Shown piece by piece: positions 60,328-64,000 of a stretch of DNA of 64,000 nt. The DNA lies in contig OY811972.1 in assembly GCA_963681505.1 (NCBI GenBank), forward strand, positions 14,649,004 through 14,713,003, read 5' to 3'. Position numbers and translations under genes: made by a program. Below the pieces are notes generated by a model. That model saw nothing but the letters and a program-made list of their open reading frames with translations. It did no database searches and had not been told where the DNA came from. How positions within the stretch are numbered: the first letter of the stretch is position 1; each line of letters begins with the position of its first letter. Source of the stretch: Eunapius fragilis (taxonomy: Eukaryota > Porifera > Demospongiae > Spongillida > Spongillidae).

Positions 60328-60631
60328 TGCCCCATCATGAAAACCTATTCCACTCCTCCACTTTACCCTAGATCACCTCAGACACAGGTTTGAGGCTTGA
60401 ACCAGGACAACTAAGAGTCGTGCTCTGACATATGGCATACGATTTGTCCCATTTAGCTGCTATGCTGGTGGCTAAATGCTTCAAAACATGTTCTTCCTCT
60501 CTGTGGAGAAGCACATCAACAGATGTCACAAAGGGAGTACATGATCCTCGCCTATCTCCCCTGCCTTTTTCTTTTCTAGATCCCCTGAGTCCACAATTGG
60601 TTCTGGTGTTTGGTGTAGGTGTGATTAAGTA

Positions 60632-61690
60632 CTAGTTCATGTACAGTCTGAACCCATACTTGAGCACCCATATCCCCAGACAGTCCTGAACTTCATTATG
60701 TTGATGGATGACAAGGTCACTTCTATAATGCATGTTGCAAGGAGAAATTTGCACTACATCCATCACACATAGTAGGTAAACAGGGAGGTTGTCGGTGATA
60801 TCGAATGGCCAAGCCTGGTCAGAGTGACAACTCTCTAATGGAACCACATTCAGCCATGCTAAAGTTTTGCCTTTTATTGCCCTTCATATTGATCTCTGTC
60901 CTTATGTGTGAACTTGGGTGTCAGTTGGATTGGTGCAAATTCTCCTGACCTTAATGGTGCAACTGGCCTCATTGAGTGAATACAACATGGCAAAATGTAT
61001 CCATACCTTTCAAGGCATTTTGCTACAACCAACTGTGCCTTTTTTAGATGTATTGGATTTTTGTTGGCATATATGTGGGATCGACCTGCTAGGTGCAATC
61101 AACTGAAGTTCATCATCAGATACATTTCCCTCAAACAAAGCAGGCAATAACACTTCTTGATTGCGTCTAGTAGCACATATGAATTCATCACTGCAATCTG
61201 GCCACTACTCTTTTTATGAAATCACAGAAGTGATTTTGTCATGCTTGTAAATGCTGCTTGAAGTGCCTTCAGAGCAGCATGTGATAGCAGTTGCACACAT
61301 TTCACCCAGCCCCCCACCTTCCCATGGATATAAGACTTTTGACTGTTTTTATCCCCCACCACTCCCCCAAGGAAGCAATGGCCTGATACAACTTTCAACC
61401 TCCGTCTTTAAAGAGTAAAGTTACTTCTTCCACATATAGCTTTGCTACTACTTGGTAGGCTCAGTGAAGTAGCCATGCGTAGGACCTAACTGGATAAGGA
61501 GACAAATCCATGAATGACTATGAGAAAGCTTTCCAGCACAAGCAGAGTCATCACCATACCAGCACTGTCTTTGCATCGGAGCGGTTATATTAATGGCATA
61601 GATGCAATCAGTGCAGTGTCATACATCAACATTGACAGTGGATCACCCTGTGCATAAGGCTACAATTGCGATAGCGAGAAAACATAACAT
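60632..61690 (-). mobile_element. LINE reverse transcriptase core relic
   Basis: The minus strand carries QGDPLSMLMYDTALIASMPL, then in another frame QCWYGDDSACAGKLSHSH (the YxDD catalytic motif), LGPTHGYFTEPTK, and further on YRSDLVIHQHNEVQDCLG. The order is that of a LINE reverse transcriptase palm and thumb. Several frameshifts and stops. With 9762-10203 and 16725-17374 it samples different parts of one protein type. Confidence 0.8.
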
Positions 61691-61720
61691 GCCTAAGGTT
61701 TGTGAACATAAGACCGCAAG

Positions 61721-62079
61721 GCAAACCTCGTACTTACAATGTTTACAAACATATCCCACTATGACCATAGTAATGTAAATTTAACTTTTCTCTGGGGTTT
61801 AGCCGACCAGCAGTAATCATGCTGCATCATTCGCTGCCCATTATTGCTATAAATGATTATAATTTGTGGCAAATATTGTGTGGCATGAAGCAAAATGCAG
61901 ATATGACCTGACATCACAAGATTGCCACTAATTATAATCGCTTATGGTAATAATGAGTAGCGAAATAGAGAGCAAAATTGCAGCTGGTAACCAGAGAAAA
62001 GTTTGAATTTACATTACTACTGTCATAGTGGGAAATTGAGTATATTTGTAAACATAGTAATTGTGAGGTTTGCTATGCA
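61721..62079. mobile_element. Palindromic MITE, family 3, beside copy C
   Basis: Same arms as 57066-57377 (gcaaacctcg ... ttctctgg and ccagagaaaagtttgaattt ... gaggtttgc). It sits at the same position relative to copy C as the other does to copy B. Confidence 0.85.
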
Positions 62080-62224
62080 GTTAATATTTATAACCTGATG
62101 TGTGTTTGCATATTGCATGTTATCAATTGTGCCATACATGGAAATCCAATGAATTAAAACAGTCAATTAGTTAATTCTGTCCTATAAACAGTGGACACGA
62201 CAATGCCCCCATTTAAAGCGCACT

Positions 62225-63738
62225 TCAAATTGCTTGTGAAACTGTACTTGTACTCTGGGAGCTGTAGTTCTGATGCAGAATATCTTCTGACAAATAGCCA
62301 TCTGTGGGTGACAGTATATGGTAAGCCTCATCCTTTTCTATTGCAGTGGAGAGCTGGGTCAATGAATCCAAATGACTTTCAACTGATAAGGAATCTGTGT
62401 GCATTAATGTCAGTGTTGGTTTGAAATCAGGATCAAATTTCTGTATGTGGGACAAGAGGATTGGTGGAAGGATGGAAACTTTAATTTACACACATTCATC
62501 GGGACCAACATGAAAATGCATCTAGCATATAATGTGTACCACCTCTAATGTCACACTGAGATGCTGATCCATTTATGCATTCCCTAATGCATTACATAAA
62601 ATCACCTCATGGACTGTGAATCCTAGTGAATGGAGGTCATGTCTCCTGCAAAGAGATCAGAAATTTGGCACTATGTTATCGGTGCTGCAAAAAGGGACTA
62701 ACGCATGTTTTTCCAAGTTTTCAAATCACTGGATATTCTGAGAGATTACCTAAAATTTCCTTCTTCCGCTTTGGAAGTGGTCTGTCCTTTTAAAATGGCC
62801 TAATTTTGTTAAGATTATGTGTACATTTCTATTGCACACCCACTATAAAAGTATCACATTAGGTCCCTTTCTGCTGTAATTAAAACCATCTAATGCAAAC
62901 ATAATATGGGATTATTGCTGTGAAAAGGGTATTATGGAAGGCGCATCAAAGTGCAATATGAAATGTTTCACACGGATTGTTAAAATTTGAGGTCATTGTA
63001 AACTCCGTGATCGACAGACCAATTTCCACTGTATTAAAAGGACGTTGTACAGGACCAATATATCTCTTAGAATAGCCAATAATCTAAAACCTTGTAAATA
63101 ACCTGTGTTAGGTCTCATTTCTGATTGATTATGCCAACTGCATACCTGCTATATATTTTCCTTTGCCGTAGAATGAGGATGGTGGCAACAGCCAGAATAG
63201 TTGGAACAAGGAAAATCGCAACCAGTATGCTCATGACGATGAAATAAAGTTTAGTTGGCGTGTTGAGTGGTGTGACATCAAAATTTGATTGTGCAGCATT
63301 TGCATATGATGTAAGGTTAAATGATACTGTGGCTGTGGTTAGAGAAGAAGTGCTGCCTTTGGTGCTGGATGGCACATGGGATTGAACTGGTGCATGGGAA
63401 AGTGTTGACAAAGACCAATAATCAAGTGACGGAGATTTAATTTGCTGGGAAGGCTGCTGTTGGTAGGTTGGTAGGTTGTATGTAATCTGTAGACCAGTTA
63501 CCCCAGAAGTGGCAGTAGGTGTAATCAGGAATTCGGATGTGACCAACTGTGAGTGTAGTGATGGAACCACACAACTTACAGGAGGCACAAAGAAATATGT
63601 AGATTCGGCTTGACTGCGTCGGTAGCATGCTGAAAACCAACACGTGGCATCAAGTGATGCGACCACACCCATCAAGGTAGTATCTCCTTTATTGTTATAT
63701 ACTTGATCCAATTCATCTGGGACCATGTCTATGGTGAT
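62225..63738 (-). CDS. Single-pass membrane protein family, copy C (cut by window edge)
   Basis: Exons (minus): 63738-63146, 62645-62606 (40-nt microexon), 62440-62225. Phases as in copies A and B. Exon 2 starts ITIDMVPDELDQVYNNKGDT; the span reads IVMSILVAIFLVPTILAVAT, three residues longer than in A. The tail is full length, two residues longer than A (EKDEAYHILSP against EKEETILSP). The first ectodomain exon would lie beyond 64000. Overall closer to A than to B. Confidence 0.75.
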
Positions 63739-64000
63739 CTAGAAAACATAAATTCGTTACGCCAGGCATGAGAGAAAATTTCAGTGGCTGGGGGTGGGTG
63801 GTGTTGAAATGTGACCTCAGGATGACGTCAAACAGGATAGGGTTCAGTAAAATTAGTACAGGATATTAAAATTACGTGACGCGTTGCATGGGCGTATGTA
63901 TCTAGCTTTGTTGTCAGCTGGGCATGATTTCAGTTCCCTGCGTAATAAATTGCATCATTTATCAACGCACCAGCTATCATCTGTACTCCGCCCTATCTGT
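63739..64000. other. First intron of copy C, shared with copy A
   Basis: Runs parallel to 15723-16020 of copy A (gcgttgcatgggcgtat, ctatcatctgtactccgccc), showing the duplicated block continues past the window. Confidence 0.75.

Overview
The window is eukaryotic and animal. Genes are split by short introns with consensus GT...AG borders, transposon relics are dense, and there are minisatellites, GT/GA microsatellites and G/C homopolymer runs. The recognisable genes are a TDRD5-type LOTUS/Tudor gene, a MOXD1-type copper monooxygenase, a BEN-domain gene, a single-exon 7TM receptor and a Rab-like GTPase. The transposon proteins (Plavaka-like, EnSpm/CACTA, hAT-like, LINE) are of kinds common in sponges and cnidarians. 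A sponge is my best guess, but this is inference. No prokaryotic operons, CRISPR arrays or RNA genes were seen. All exon models were built by hand from splice sites and reading phase.

Layout. 1-6 kb: the 3' end of an unknown + strand gene, a 24-bp minisatellite, a short inverted-repeat element and a Rab-like gene with one frame break. 6-13.35 kb: a TDRD5/Tejas-like gene on the minus strand, with a LINE relic, a hAT-like relic and a second copy of the inverted-repeat element in one intron. 14-18.5 kb: copy A of a single-pass membrane protein family, with a ~2-kb inverted-repeat transposon in its first intron. 19-24 kb: BEN-domain gene, 7TM receptor, small two-exon gene. 24-38 kb: minisatellites and palindromes around a protein-kinase-like gene and fragments of mobile-element-type genes. 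38-46.6 kb: a long, very similar inverted duplication carrying a zinc-finger-like first exon, an unknown five-exon gene, and facing it a decayed Plavaka-like transposase, followed by an EnSpm relic. 46.7-50.6 kb: a complete 13-exon MOXD1-like gene of 611 codons with all copper ligands. 50.7-57 kb: a foldback element and more transposon relics. 57-64 kb: copies B and C of the membrane protein family, each beside a palindromic element, with a LINE relic between them; C runs off the window.

The most interesting item is the membrane-protein family (copies A, B, C). Its predicted product has a possible Ig-like ectodomain, a Ser/Thr/Pro-rich stalk, one membrane span and a cytoplasmic tail assembled from a 40-nt microexon and a tail exon. 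Size changes between copies keep the frame and the splice phases match, so it was or is protein-coding. Copy B carries a stop that removes the last 13 residues of the tail. I cannot match it to a known family; it could be a lineage-specific surface receptor.
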